A stretch of 64,000 nt of DNA. Source: JABCPE02 sp963530615 (GTDB lineage: Bacteria > Bacteroidota > Bacteroidia > Flavobacteriales > Weeksellaceae). A model generated the notes under the pieces. It searched no databases. It was not told the DNA's origin and saw nothing but the letters and a program-made list of their open reading frames with translations. Each line of letters starts with the position of its first letter. The stretch's first letter is position 1. Where the stretch lies: the NCBI GenBank assembly GCA_963530615.1, contig CAUSDX010000008.1, positions 1 through 64,000 on the forward strand, read 5' to 3'. A program made the translations under genes and the position numbers. Positions 44,177-52,986 of this stretch are shown one piece after another.

Positions 44177-46240
44177 CTATTTGACAACTACAATATCAAA
44201 AGCTTTACATTTTCTTTTTTCTTGTAATATCTCTGCGATATCCCATCTTCCATTAGTTCTTTGCCAAATATCTAATCCTCTTCCCAATATGATTCTCCAT
44301 CCATTATCACAATTGATATATCTATCATGAGCTGTTTCACTAAACTCATAAGAAAACTCAATGCCAAGCTCTGATAAAGATTCTGCAATTTCAGTAAAGT
44401 TTTGAATACTACCTTCTTTATACTCCTCATCATAATGAGTGATCAGGTGTATCTTTATATAATCAGCTAATATATTTTTTTGATATATCAAAGAGCATAA
44501 CTCTATAAAATTACGGAATTGGTAAGGCATTCTGATATAAGGTTCTTGTATTTCAAAATAATTACTTCCTGCTAAATATTGTCCAAAGAGCTTTTCATAT
44601 GAAATATTAATTTGATTTTCCCTTATATTTTTAGTGAAAGTAAATAAATCTTTTTGAGTAGAATCATCTTCTTCTTGATTTTCTTCATTTTTTGAGGTAT
44701 CATTATTATTCGCGATAGGAGCTAAAAATCCCCCCTTATCATCATCTTCATATGCTCCATATTCTATTTCTTCTAATGTATCTACCGTATACAGATTACC
44801 TTCTTTATCAAAATACTCAAATTTTACAATATCATCTTTAAAGGTTTCATCCATTTTTTGGAGTTGAAGTTTTACTCTCTTTCTTCCCTCTATTGCAAAA
44901 TCTAACATCATTTTTGCCTCTTCTTTGCTAAATTTACCATTAGGAAAAAGTATCTTCACCAACCCTGAAAATGTTTTTTCAATTCCTGTTTTATCTCGTG
45001 TAGATATAGTCTCTGAAAGGGTAAAATATTCAGTATATGATTTAGCAAAATCTTTCCTTCTTAAGAATCTTAATATTTCTGCTAAATAATCAACCACGAA
45101 TCCAAAATCTTCCGTGAATAACTCATTTCGTAATTTTGAAACTTCCCAGCCTGGTATATACATATGCATTCTATCTAAAAATGCAGTATCATAATATGCT
45201 TTAGGAAGAGAAATAAACAAATCTGCGTGTTTCATCATACTCCCTACACTACGGTCGGTATTTCCCACGAAGACCATAGATGCTTCTGCATATATTACCT
45301 CTGTCCCCCTAGAAAAAGATTTATTAGCCATGTAATTTTTCATAATATCCACTAGGCCACTTTCTACTTTTCTTGATTTCCCTGCAAATTCATCATAAGC
45401 CACTACATCCCAATATCCTACTAAACCTATATTCCCCGTCGCATTATTCACAAAAAGTTTTGCCTTTGAGACCTCTCCTCCTGATAACAAAATACCATGT
45501 GGAGATAATTCTGAAAATATATGTGATTTACCTGTTCCCTTGGGGCCAAGCTCTATCATATTATAATTATTTTCAGCAAACGGAATAAGCCTACTAAGCT
45601 GTATTAACTTAGACCGCTCATAAAACCCCTCAGGATTTAGCCCCATACTTTGTAGCAGTAAATCCATCCATTCTTCTAATGAAAACTCCTCCCGCTGGGC
45701 AATATACTCATCAAATAATGAAAACTCCTCCCGCTCATCAAATTTTATATTAGAAATTTGTATAGGTTTCAACTCTTTAATATTCCAAGGAAGTGTTTTT
45801 TCATCATCCACTAGCGCATACCCCACTGTAATCAAACACCAAACTCCTTCCGAAAGAAGTTTAGGATTATCCGTAACAAACATTGAATTAATTGGTACTT
45901 TATTCAGCCCTAAATTGGTAAAATTAGCTTCATATCGGTTAAGCCTATCATTAAGTTTTACAGAGAGTTTATCTATAATTCTATATGCTCCTCTCTCTCT
46001 TATTTTAGATTTTACGATCTCTGCTTGATCACGGTGTACAAAGTTCTCTTCTATAATATTTTTCACCTTTATAATCCCTTCTTTGATGATTTCTTCATCA
46101 TTAGAAGAACAATGCTGTCCCAATAAATATTCCAATACATAAGAAGGGACTACAGCATTCCCTTTTAGGAACTTCGTGAGATCTTTTCTTACCACTTTTC
46201 CTGGAAATCGCTCTATTATTTTATCATTTAGTGTATTCAT
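44177..46240 (-). CDS. brxL: BREX protein BrxL with a MITD1-type C-terminal domain
   Basis: A 687-residue AAA+ protein of a type 1 BREX locus. The N-terminal family segment LNDKIIERFPGKVVRKDLTK and VPSYVLEYLLGQHCS is followed by the ATPase with Walker A ELGPKGTGKSHIF (near residue 230) and VVAYDEFAG. The C-terminal 139 residues do not look like the Lon-type protease domain. They show SYEKLFGQYLAGSNYFEI, EPYIRMPYQF, then AHDRYINCDNGW, ILGRGLDIWQ and KRKCKAFDI, the pattern of the MIT_C domain of MITD1. An acidic, Gln-rich linker precedes it. An upstream in-frame ATG at 46297 overlaps the pglZ stop (TAATG) and may be used instead, adding 19 residues. BrxL is part of phage exclusion. Confidence 0.85.
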   Translation of the reverse strand: MNTLNDKIIERFPGKVVRKDLTKFLKGNAVVPSYVLEYLLGQHCSSNDEEIIKEGIIKVKNIIEENFVHRDQAEIVKSKIRERGAYRIIDKLSVKLNDRLNRYEANFTNLGLNKVPINSMFVTDNPKLLSEGVWCLITVGYALVDDEKTLPWNIKELKPIQISNIKFDEREEFSLFDEYIAQREEFSLEEWMDLLLQSMGLNPEGFYERSKLIQLSRLIPFAENNYNMIELGPKGTGKSHIFSELSPHGILLSGGEVSKAKLFVNNATGNIGLVGYWDVVAYDEFAGKSRKVESGLVDIMKNYMANKSFSRGTEVIYAEASMVFVGNTDRSVGSMMKHADLFISLPKAYYDTAFLDRMHMYIPGWEVSKLRNELFTEDFGFVVDYLAEILRFLRRKDFAKSYTEYFTLSETISTRDKTGIEKTFSGLVKILFPNGKFSKEEAKMMLDFAIEGRKRVKLQLQKMDETFKDDIVKFEYFDKEGNLYTVDTLEEIEYGAYEDDDKGGFLAPIANNNDTSKNEENQEEDDSTQKDLFTFTKNIRENQINISYEKLFGQYLAGSNYFEIQEPYIRMPYQFRNFIELCSLIYQKNILADYIKIHLITHYDEEYKEGSIQNFTEIAESLSELGIEFSYEFSETAHDRYINCDNGWRIILGRGLDIWQRTNGRWDIAEILQEKRKCKAFDIVVVK
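45679..45736 (-). repeat. 39-base in-frame direct repeat within brxL
   Basis: A 19-base sequence occurs twice, at 45679-45697 and 45718-45736, 39 bases apart (13 codons). It encodes the repeated REEFSL element in the BrxL segment before the ATPase. It probably arose by a small slippage duplication and keeps the frame. Confidence 0.6.
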
Positions 46241-46296
46241 TATGTCTTGTTTTTTATATATTGTAAGTTTTTCATTAAGTATATAGATCAACTCCA

Positions 46297-48849
46297 TTAA
46301 AAATCATCTAACTCTAAAATATTGATTCTCATCGTATCATTGAATATCACATTTAGTTTTTCTTTATCCTTAAATTTATAAGCTCTTAGAAACCCTATTT
46401 TATGCTGAGATGCTCTCTGGAGCATTTCTAATCTGATTTCATAGTTTCTCTCCGTAGGGCTATTAGAGGTTTGGCTAAATTCCACATTCACTTCTGAGGA
46501 TAATAGCTCTCCATCAACATCATATATCCCTAGTGTAATATAATGAGGTCTATAAATCTCTCCCACAGGTTCAGACTGTAAAAATTTTAGTTTTACAATG
46601 GATGATGTAATAGTACTATTCTTATCTATTCTAACAAAAGGGACTTCCTCTGCATTAGAACCACTTACTCTTTTTACTTCCAAAACAGGCACAATGATCT
46701 CTTGTAGAGATACTCCTCCATGAACGAACTGCATTCCAAAATTTCCTTTCTTTTGAAATCTATTAATCGTTTTAGGGATAACTACCTGAGCATCTGTCTC
46801 GATATTCGTCGTATTCGCTAATGGAAAACGATAAGTATCATGAGGCGTAAAATCATCTTTTACAATCGCAAATCTCGTATGCTCTTTTAAGATATGCTCC
46901 ATCTCGGGGAATGGCTGTGAAGTCGCCTCCGAGATTTCTTTATAGTTAAATAAAAATCCATGATCTGCCGTAATAAATACCTGACCTATATTAAAGGTAT
47001 TATAAAGCTTCTTTACAATGTTATAGAGCTGTGTGATACACTGCTGTGAAGACTCAAAGGTATAATATTCTGATACTTTTCTATCACCGATGGCATCCAT
47101 CCAGTTATGATAAACATAAACAATCTGCTTATCTCGGAAGAAATCTCGCCCCTCATCTCTACTTAGTTTACTTAATGTCGCAAAATCTATCACTGCAGAG
47201 CTCGGTTCCGCCTTATGCAAAATCTTTCCTCGGTTAGAACTGGTTGTCTTAATATTATAGATAGAATAATCTATATTCCCCTCGGATATTTCTGCCTTTA
47301 TACCATCATTTGGTAAGAGATTACTCATTCCTAAATTAGTATAAGATGGCATCGCAGAGAGCATTGCCGTGCAAGTAATCTGATTATGAATATCTGGGCT
47401 CATCATATCTACTAAATCTTTTGCTAATTCATAACGAAAAGCATCGGATATGATTACGACTTTCTTCTTCTGAGAAGAAGCGATAAAATCCTTATAAAAA
47501 TCATACTGCTTAGCAATATTCAGTTCTTTTATTGAAAACTGATGCTTATCTATCTCCTTCACCCAAGGCGTGTTGAGGTCTATCAAATACTGGTCATAAA
47601 CTTTATTCAGTTCCTTAAAGGTTTCATAATAATGTTCCTTCTCCTCCTCCTTCATTTCCTTATAAGAAATAAATGCCTTACGGTAATGATAATCCAATAG
47701 ATAAAGTTCTCCTGAATAAAGAGAGAGGTAATCATCTGCCGTATTAAATATAAAATCGGAGTAACTTTTTTTCAGCTTATAAAATAATGCTGTATTGAGG
47801 ATAAATTCCACTTGTTTTTCTTGTCCTATATAATCTTCTGCATTATTTTGCCAGGAACTATATCGCTCTATAATCTCATCAGGAGATATCTGAATATTAT
47901 TTTGTGCTGCATATAATTTTTTCTCTAAAATCTGATCTGTCATCAGTCCATACTCCTCTTCTACCCCATAGACTTGTATGATTTTATCCAGCTGTACCTC
48001 CATACCAAGATTTTCTAAAACCTCTTCCATGGTTTTAGACTTGTTTTTGTCATCTTGCCAATCTCGGAAAAAGCAAGTAATCCTCGTCTGCATGGCATAA
48101 TCATATAACTTCAATTTGGCATAGCTATCTCCCGACTTAGTCTCAGGGATATGTATCATGATAGCATTATATTTTAGCTGTAAGAAAAGACTTCGCAGAG
48201 AAGGGTAAGAAATATCTCCTACATCAATACTAAAAAGATAATTCAACTGTCTGAGCAATACCTGCTCCAAGCCTAAATTTTGCAAAATCTTCTGCTTCGC
48301 AATCCATCGCTCCTCCCCCTCATTCATCAGCTCAAAAACACGGATGGCGTTATAATTATTGGCTCCTACTTTTTTCTCCTCCAAGATAAGAGAGACCACC
48401 CCCCTCGCCAATGCCTCCTCATCAAAGGGCTTTTGGCTTAAAAGTGGTAATAACTGGCTCTGATATTTCTTCGGCTTGATCCACTTTTGGAGATTCTGAA
48501 TAAAGACTTTATGGTGTAGAGAGATACCGTAATTATTCATCATCTCGGCAATCTCATCTATCTCCAATAAAGCCCCTGCAAAAAACAAATTTGCCAATGG
48601 ATATTCCATATAACCCTCACGATCTTTCGGAGCAGCAAAACGGTGATAAACCAAAATTTTTTCTTCGGATTTCTTTTTATATTCTATTTCATATTTTATG
48701 CGGAAATAGTTTTCATCTACTAGCAATACACGGAAATCTTCTCCCTGATAGGAGAGTAACTCCTCTTCATATTCTTTTTCTGCATCAAAGAATAATAAGA
48801 TTCCGTTTTTTGCTTTATCAAATCTCTCTTTTATCTTTTCTATAATCAT
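46297..48849 (-). CDS. pglZ: BREX alkaline-phosphatase-superfamily protein PglZ
   Basis: An 850-residue PglZ of the type 1 BREX form. The core metal-binding region is KKVVIISDAFRYELAKDLVD (near residue 466) and VFITADHGFLFNYKE (near residue 630), with a late FVHGGVSLQEIIVPVLEV. The N-terminal 400 residues are helical and specific to PglZ. PglZ is essential for BREX defence and interacts with PglX; phosphatase/nuclease chemistry is proposed from the fold. It is 286 bases after pglX and overlaps the extended brxL frame by one base (TAATG), so brxL is coupled to it. Confidence 0.92.
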   Translation of the reverse strand: MIIEKIKERFDKAKNGILLFFDAEKEYEEELLSYQGEDFRVLLVDENYFRIKYEIEYKKKSEEKILVYHRFAAPKDREGYMEYPLANLFFAGALLEIDEIAEMMNNYGISLHHKVFIQNLQKWIKPKKYQSQLLPLLSQKPFDEEALARGVVSLILEEKKVGANNYNAIRVFELMNEGEERWIAKQKILQNLGLEQVLLRQLNYLFSIDVGDISYPSLRSLFLQLKYNAIMIHIPETKSGDSYAKLKLYDYAMQTRITCFFRDWQDDKNKSKTMEEVLENLGMEVQLDKIIQVYGVEEEYGLMTDQILEKKLYAAQNNIQISPDEIIERYSSWQNNAEDYIGQEKQVEFILNTALFYKLKKSYSDFIFNTADDYLSLYSGELYLLDYHYRKAFISYKEMKEEEKEHYYETFKELNKVYDQYLIDLNTPWVKEIDKHQFSIKELNIAKQYDFYKDFIASSQKKKVVIISDAFRYELAKDLVDMMSPDIHNQITCTAMLSAMPSYTNLGMSNLLPNDGIKAEISEGNIDYSIYNIKTTSSNRGKILHKAEPSSAVIDFATLSKLSRDEGRDFFRDKQIVYVYHNWMDAIGDRKVSEYYTFESSQQCITQLYNIVKKLYNTFNIGQVFITADHGFLFNYKEISEATSQPFPEMEHILKEHTRFAIVKDDFTPHDTYRFPLANTTNIETDAQVVIPKTINRFQKKGNFGMQFVHGGVSLQEIIVPVLEVKRVSGSNAEEVPFVRIDKNSTITSSIVKLKFLQSEPVGEIYRPHYITLGIYDVDGELLSSEVNVEFSQTSNSPTERNYEIRLEMLQRASQHKIGFLRAYKFKDKEKLNVIFNDTMRINILELDDF

Positions 48850-48884
48850 TTTTTATCAAATTCTTAAAATTTTTGGTTTTTGCT

Positions 48885-49037
48885 ACTCGGTCTTCTAAAT
48901 ATACCACTCGTTTTTTGATATTTTACACTATGTTTTGTGTTTTTTACACTCATTCTTCTAAAAATACAGCTCCGTCTCGCTTATTTTATACTCGGTCATA
49001 GATATTTTATACTCCGTTTTGTTTATTTTCTATTAGG
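48885..49037. repeat. Degenerate tandem repeat with an exact 21-base period
   Basis: The pattern ACTCGG/ACTCGT/ACTCCG, followed by an A/T-rich tract such as TATTTTAT, recurs at 48885, 48906, 48927, 48948, 48969, 48990, 49011 and 49032. Every spacing is 21 bases, two helical turns. Units are degenerate but the spacing never slips. It lies in the gap between pglX and pglZ, where the pglZ promoter should be. On the plus strand it gives a 7-residue periodic peptide (YFILGHR, YFILRFV, YFLLGGG), which I consider a by-product. Confidence 0.65.
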
Positions 49038-49077
49038 TGGAGGGTATTTTCTTTTGTTTCAGGACAAAAGAAAGAGA

Positions 49078-49125
49078 ACACCCCGCCTCTGCAAGGCACC
49101 CCCTCTTTTAAAGGGGGGGGGAATT
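49078..49125. repeat. GC-rich palindromic element with a nine-G tract
   Basis: CCCCCTCTTTTAAAGGGGG with a run of nine G (49113-49121) is preceded by a small hairpin GCCTctgcaAGGC. It lies 14 bases after the pglX stop codon (49136-49138). Similar short GC-rich palindromes are dispersed between genes in Bacteroidota. It could terminate pglX transcripts. The homopolymer is of a length at which replication slippage occurs. Confidence 0.55.
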
Positions 49126-49135
49126 TTCATCATCT

Positions 49136-52100
49136 CTATTTCAGAGAAGGAAGCACTTCTTGGAAGATGGCAAAGTTCCTCATCACGCCATTATCCAGGT
49201 CAAGGGCTATCTGCTGATTGGCATAGCTCTTTATCTTTTCTCCATAGTCTTTTATCTCGGCGAGGAGCTTTGGCAGGGTATCTAAGCGTTTTTTCTCTGC
49301 CTTATCTAGGGTAGCCTCTCGCTCTTTGAGGGCTTCATACTCTGTACGGAGATGCTCCTGATGTGGGTGGAGGTAGAGCCTGATGATCTGCTGAAGGGAG
49401 AAGCTATCCATGCGGTGCATGTAGCACAAAACTCGGAAGGCCGACTTCTTCGGGTTCTTCAGGTTAGAGCAAAAGAGCCAGTAGATGGGTCTCTTGCTGT
49501 ATTTCTTAAGATGATACGGCCAAAACTCCTCTGTGAGCCACTTCTCCATCGGCATACCCAAGGCCTCGTTGATGAAGTTCAGGTTAGCAATCACCTGTTT
49601 ATCTCCCCAGATTTTCTCTATCAGGTCTTCTATGCGTCTGACCACATCATCTGGGAAGCCACACTCTACCCCCATCATTGGGATGATGCCGTCATCATCC
49701 ATTGTGAAGGTGAAGTCCCCTTCCTGTCCTGCCACAGAGTAAGCGGAGGTCTCTTCTAAGGTGGCTTGGTGGGTGATCTGCACCCCTTCGCGGTCTAAGC
49801 GGTATCTGCCCATCAGCACTCCGATGAGGTAGGAGAGCAGCTGCTGCACCACCTCTTGCTTAGTGAGGAAATACTTGTTGTTTTTACTCTCTTCGCTGAT
49901 GTCCTCTGCCTTATCAAAAATCTTGGCAATGGTGATGTCTTTTTCTGGCACTGTAGCATCCAGTTCCTGCTCTAAGCCATAGAGATGGATAAACCGCTCA
50001 TTGAGGATTTCTTCATTTCCTTTAAGTTTTGCAAATTGACTATTGGTAAATAGTTTATATTTCTCATAAGCATCTGCTATGTTGGATGAAATATTTTCTA
50101 AATCCTCACTATTCTGGGTAAAGCCATAAATATATTTTCCAATATTTACAAGTGGATTGATAGTAAAGTCCCAAGCCGTCTCAAAGGTGTTCCAATCATA
50201 CTTAGAGATGGCGATACATTCATCTACTATAGGGATAATTTCATTTTTTATCTTCTCATCTTCTATTACAGGAAAGTTTTTAAAATCTCCTACTTGAAGA
50301 TTAACTGTAGGGTTTAAAATTTTAAATACATAATCAGACAATTTACTACTGATTATACCTAAAGTATATTTAATATCTTGACCATTCTCAAAAAACGCTG
50401 ACATTCCTGATACATCAAAAACACTTCCCTTTTCTCTATACCTTATACTAAATCCCCCACTCATAATATTTGACCAAGTAATTGCCTCTTTGAAATATAA
50501 ATGTTTTGATGGTAATTTATTTCCTTGTTTGGATAGAATAAGCTGAGCTTCTTCATTAAAATTCAGTACATAATCATAATTTCCAAACCACTGTCTTCTT
50601 GCTCCGCCTTTATTGTAAGGATACCATTTATAGCTGTTATCTATGGTATCTTCTAAGGTTTCGTTATCATATTTTATCTTTTCATTATCTACCTCCCACC
50701 ATAAGCGTAAAAATCTATCATTATCTGCTGTCGCTAATCCTTGTCTCACATCTGCCACATCACTCATCTTCGTTCCATTTGAAAACGCTTCTAATAGTTT
50801 CTCACTCGCCCAGTAGGCTATGGGGCTACCAGGTATCTTATCAAACTGGTCCTGAGGAAGCAGAGCATATCTTCCATTATCTTTTTTAGGAAAAACTAAA
50901 GGCACATTGGCTTCTCTATCCATATCATTAATAGTAAGGTAAGAATATTCCCCAATCTTTATATTCTTAGACTTTTCTAAAACAAGCATTGCAGTCCCAA
51001 AAGCAATGCCTATGATGTGCCAACCAAAATGACTAAGCGAAACGATAGAATATTTATTTAAAATATAATGTCTCAGCTTTTCATAAGTAGAAAGGAACAT
51101 CCAAGCTTCCATTGTAATACAACCCATTCTTGCATTATCCTTTGTCATCTCTATCATTTTCTCCATAAACACGGCAAATAGATCTGCTTTGGTCATGGGG
51201 TAATGTTTTTCTAAGTAGTTTTTCAGCTCGGCGTTCATGTTCGCACTTCCCATGTAGGGAGGGTTTGCGGCTACGGCGGTGTATTTCTGGGCAAGGTTTA
51301 GGGCTACGAGTAGGTAGGGGCGTAGGTGCTTATAGATGGCTTCTTTCTCTACAGCTGTTTTTGCGGTGCGGTCCCACTCCTTTATCTGCTGTTTAATGTA
51401 GTCTTGTGCCTCTGTGCTTAGGGAGAGTTTCAAGGCAGAGCCTATGTTTTTACCGTTATATAAAAGCCTTAAGACTTTGAGAATCTCCTCTGTGTGGCGG
51501 TTGCCCTCTGTGAAGGTTTCTACCTCTGCCACCGTAAAGCTGTAAGCCTCTGGGAAGGCATAGATATGCGGCAAGAGGAAGTCCTTGCCCATCAGGAAGT
51601 TTTTACCCTCCCCTGCAAAGCGGTTTTCTAAGAGCTGTGCCCCTTTGAGCAATACTGCAAACCTTGCCAGCTGTGCCGCACGCTCATCTATATCCAGCCC
51701 ATAGAGATTATGCTCTAAGATACTCTGTACCGCAGCCTTCGGGGCGTAGCCCTGCTCCAGATACATCTGGTAGAGCCACTCCATCCCCACCACGAGGATA
51801 TGCCCAGAACCTGCCGCAGGGTCTATGAGGCTCAGCTCTGTGATGTCTTCTATTAGAGGCTTGGAGGCGGAGTTTTGGTCTTCTACGAGGTATCTCATTT
51901 GGGCTTTCAGTTCAGTATCTGGCTCGTAGTCTATGTATGCCTTACCCAGGGTGTTCTCTACCATGTAGCTCACAATCCACCTTGGGGTGAAAATCTGCGT
52001 TGCGGCAGGAATATCCTCCTCGCGGAATTTTTCTTTTTTATTGGCAAAAACCTCATCTTTCTTATCCGAGATGTAGAACTGGTAGAGCCAACCGATGAGC

Positions 52101-52729
52101 TCCACCTCGCGGTAGTCTTCCTCGCTGATGTACTGCTCATCATTGAGCATCGCCAAAAAGCCCTCCTCCGTGAGGAGATTCTGCGGAAGGAGTATCTGCG
52201 TATAATCATCCACCCCACCGAAGGCCTCGGTAAGCAGTGGGTTTTTATCACAAAAATTCTTGATGAGAATCGCAAATGCCACCTCATCATTATGATGATC
52301 CAAAGCCTCCTGTAAATTAGCAATATATCCCGAGTGGGTGAGGCTATGCTGACCAGACTTGGCCTGCTGAAGAATCTCCGGCATGAAGCTCCCTTCTCTG
52401 AACCGAAGAACAGGAGGAATAAAACCATTCTTCTCCAAGATTTTTATCGCCATCAAGCGGTTAAACCATGTATAGGCCGCCTCCTCTACCGTATCCTGAA
52501 AGGCTTCCTTCCCCGCTGAAAGCCGTGCTTTGAGACTCTGCCAATACCCCACCGTGTAGGTATCATTATAAATCTCTCCGCGGTAGGTATAGCCCCCTGA
52601 TACGGCGATGGGCTGGTCATAAGACTCACCGTTTTCGTGAAATCCCCAGTATTTTATTTTCTGCTCTACCGCAGCACAGAGATTGATGCGGGCAGACTTG
52701 GCAAATGATTTTATTTGGTTGGTATTCAT
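49136..52729 (-). CDS. pglX: BREX DNA methyltransferase PglX
   Basis: A 1197-residue adenine-N6 methyltransferase of type 1 BREX. SAM motif I is LIDPAAGSGHILVVGMEWLY (near residue 303), and the catalytic motif is AANPPYMGSANMN (near residue 488). The central part to about residue 900 should be the target-recognition region; the C-terminus ends ALDLDNGVMRN, the usual family end. Length is normal. PglX marks host DNA at one strand of a non-palindromic site and is needed for exclusion. Composition is mixed: hand-counted 60-base blocks at 51361, 51661 and 49381 are 48-50% GC, but a block at 50281 is 25%. The rest of the window is about one-third GC, so the scaffold looks acquired from a richer-GC source. 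Confidence 0.93.
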   Translation of the reverse strand: MNTNQIKSFAKSARINLCAAVEQKIKYWGFHENGESYDQPIAVSGGYTYRGEIYNDTYTVGYWQSLKARLSAGKEAFQDTVEEAAYTWFNRLMAIKILEKNGFIPPVLRFREGSFMPEILQQAKSGQHSLTHSGYIANLQEALDHHNDEVAFAILIKNFCDKNPLLTEAFGGVDDYTQILLPQNLLTEEGFLAMLNDEQYISEEDYREVELIGWLYQFYISDKKDEVFANKKEKFREEDIPAATQIFTPRWIVSYMVENTLGKAYIDYEPDTELKAQMRYLVEDQNSASKPLIEDITELSLIDPAAGSGHILVVGMEWLYQMYLEQGYAPKAAVQSILEHNLYGLDIDERAAQLARFAVLLKGAQLLENRFAGEGKNFLMGKDFLLPHIYAFPEAYSFTVAEVETFTEGNRHTEEILKVLRLLYNGKNIGSALKLSLSTEAQDYIKQQIKEWDRTAKTAVEKEAIYKHLRPYLLVALNLAQKYTAVAANPPYMGSANMNAELKNYLEKHYPMTKADLFAVFMEKMIEMTKDNARMGCITMEAWMFLSTYEKLRHYILNKYSIVSLSHFGWHIIGIAFGTAMLVLEKSKNIKIGEYSYLTINDMDREANVPLVFPKKDNGRYALLPQDQFDKIPGSPIAYWASEKLLEAFSNGTKMSDVADVRQGLATADNDRFLRLWWEVDNEKIKYDNETLEDTIDNSYKWYPYNKGGARRQWFGNYDYVLNFNEEAQLILSKQGNKLPSKHLYFKEAITWSNIMSGGFSIRYREKGSVFDVSGMSAFFENGQDIKYTLGIISSKLSDYVFKILNPTVNLQVGDFKNFPVIEDEKIKNEIIPIVDECIAISKYDWNTFETAWDFTINPLVNIGKYIYGFTQNSEDLENISSNIADAYEKYKLFTNSQFAKLKGNEEILNERFIHLYGLEQELDATVPEKDITIAKIFDKAEDISEESKNNKYFLTKQEVVQQLLSYLIGVLMGRYRLDREGVQITHQATLEETSAYSVAGQEGDFTFTMDDDGIIPMMGVECGFPDDVVRRIEDLIEKIWGDKQVIANLNFINEALGMPMEKWLTEEFWPYHLKKYSKRPIYWLFCSNLKNPKKSAFRVLCYMHRMDSFSLQQIIRLYLHPHQEHLRTEYEALKEREATLDKAEKKRLDTLPKLLAEIKDYGEKIKSYANQQIALDLDNGVMRNFAIFQEVLPSLK

Positions 52730-52757
52730 AAGGTAATTTTATCAAAAAAAACTCTCG

Positions 52758-52765
52758 CAAAGATA
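52758..52765 (-). promoter_or_regulatory. -7 element upstream of pglX
   Basis: TATCTTTG (minus strand), a full TAnnTTTG match, lies 29 bases upstream of the pglX ATG and downstream of the brxC terminator. There is no good -33 TTG. It suggests a second transcription unit. Confidence 0.45.
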
Positions 52766-52799
52766 AAAAATATATACCGATTTCTGGGATGAAAATCCT

Positions 52800-52912
52800 T
52801 TTTATTCTTCGGAGGGGTCTTTTTCTTTCGCTGAGATCTGATTGATGGTTTCGGAAGGCTCCGAGACTCTCACGGGGAATCAGTTGGGGCTATCGGAGGG
52901 AGAATTTTTAAT
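52800..52912. other. GC-rich segment with small hairpins between brxC and pglX
   Basis: A stretch unlike the host in composition with several inverted pieces, e.g. TCGGA-AGGC-TCCGA near 52850, and repeats of TCGGAGG/TCGGAAG. No coding frame is convincing. It may be a leftover of the DNA that brought in the high-GC pglX scaffold. Confidence 0.4.
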
Positions 52913-52932
52913 GAATAACAGCAGGAAATAAA

Positions 52933-52961
52933 AAAAAGGAAACTGCTAAAGTTTCCTTTTT
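52933..52961. terminator. Terminator between brxC and pglX
   Basis: A 12-base stem (AAAAAGGAAACT with AGTTTCCTTTTT) and a 5-base loop, with A and T runs on either strand, 26 bases after the brxC stop. It would end brxABC transcripts. Confidence 0.8.
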
Positions 52962-52986
52962 AACTCATGAAAGTAAGAACAGACCT

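Noticed and set aside
49113..49121. Phase-variable switch in the pglX frame by the G-tract
   Set aside because: The tract lies after the stop codon, and PglX ends at the normal family terminus, so a frame switch cannot apply to PglX.
48850..49135. CRISPR array as an explanation for the repeats before pglZ
   Set aside because: The period is 21 bases with no spacer of usual length, units are degenerate, and no cas genes are present.
48937..49314. Plus-strand open frame with 7-residue periodic hydrophobic peptide across the phased repeat and pglX 3' end
   Set aside because: Its periodicity follows directly from the 21-base repeat, its second half is antisense to pglX, and it has no promoter or family resemblance.
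52334..52519. Several open frames antisense to the GC-rich part of pglX
   Set aside because: High GC content reduces stop codons on all frames; the sense frame has the complete methyltransferase motifs.
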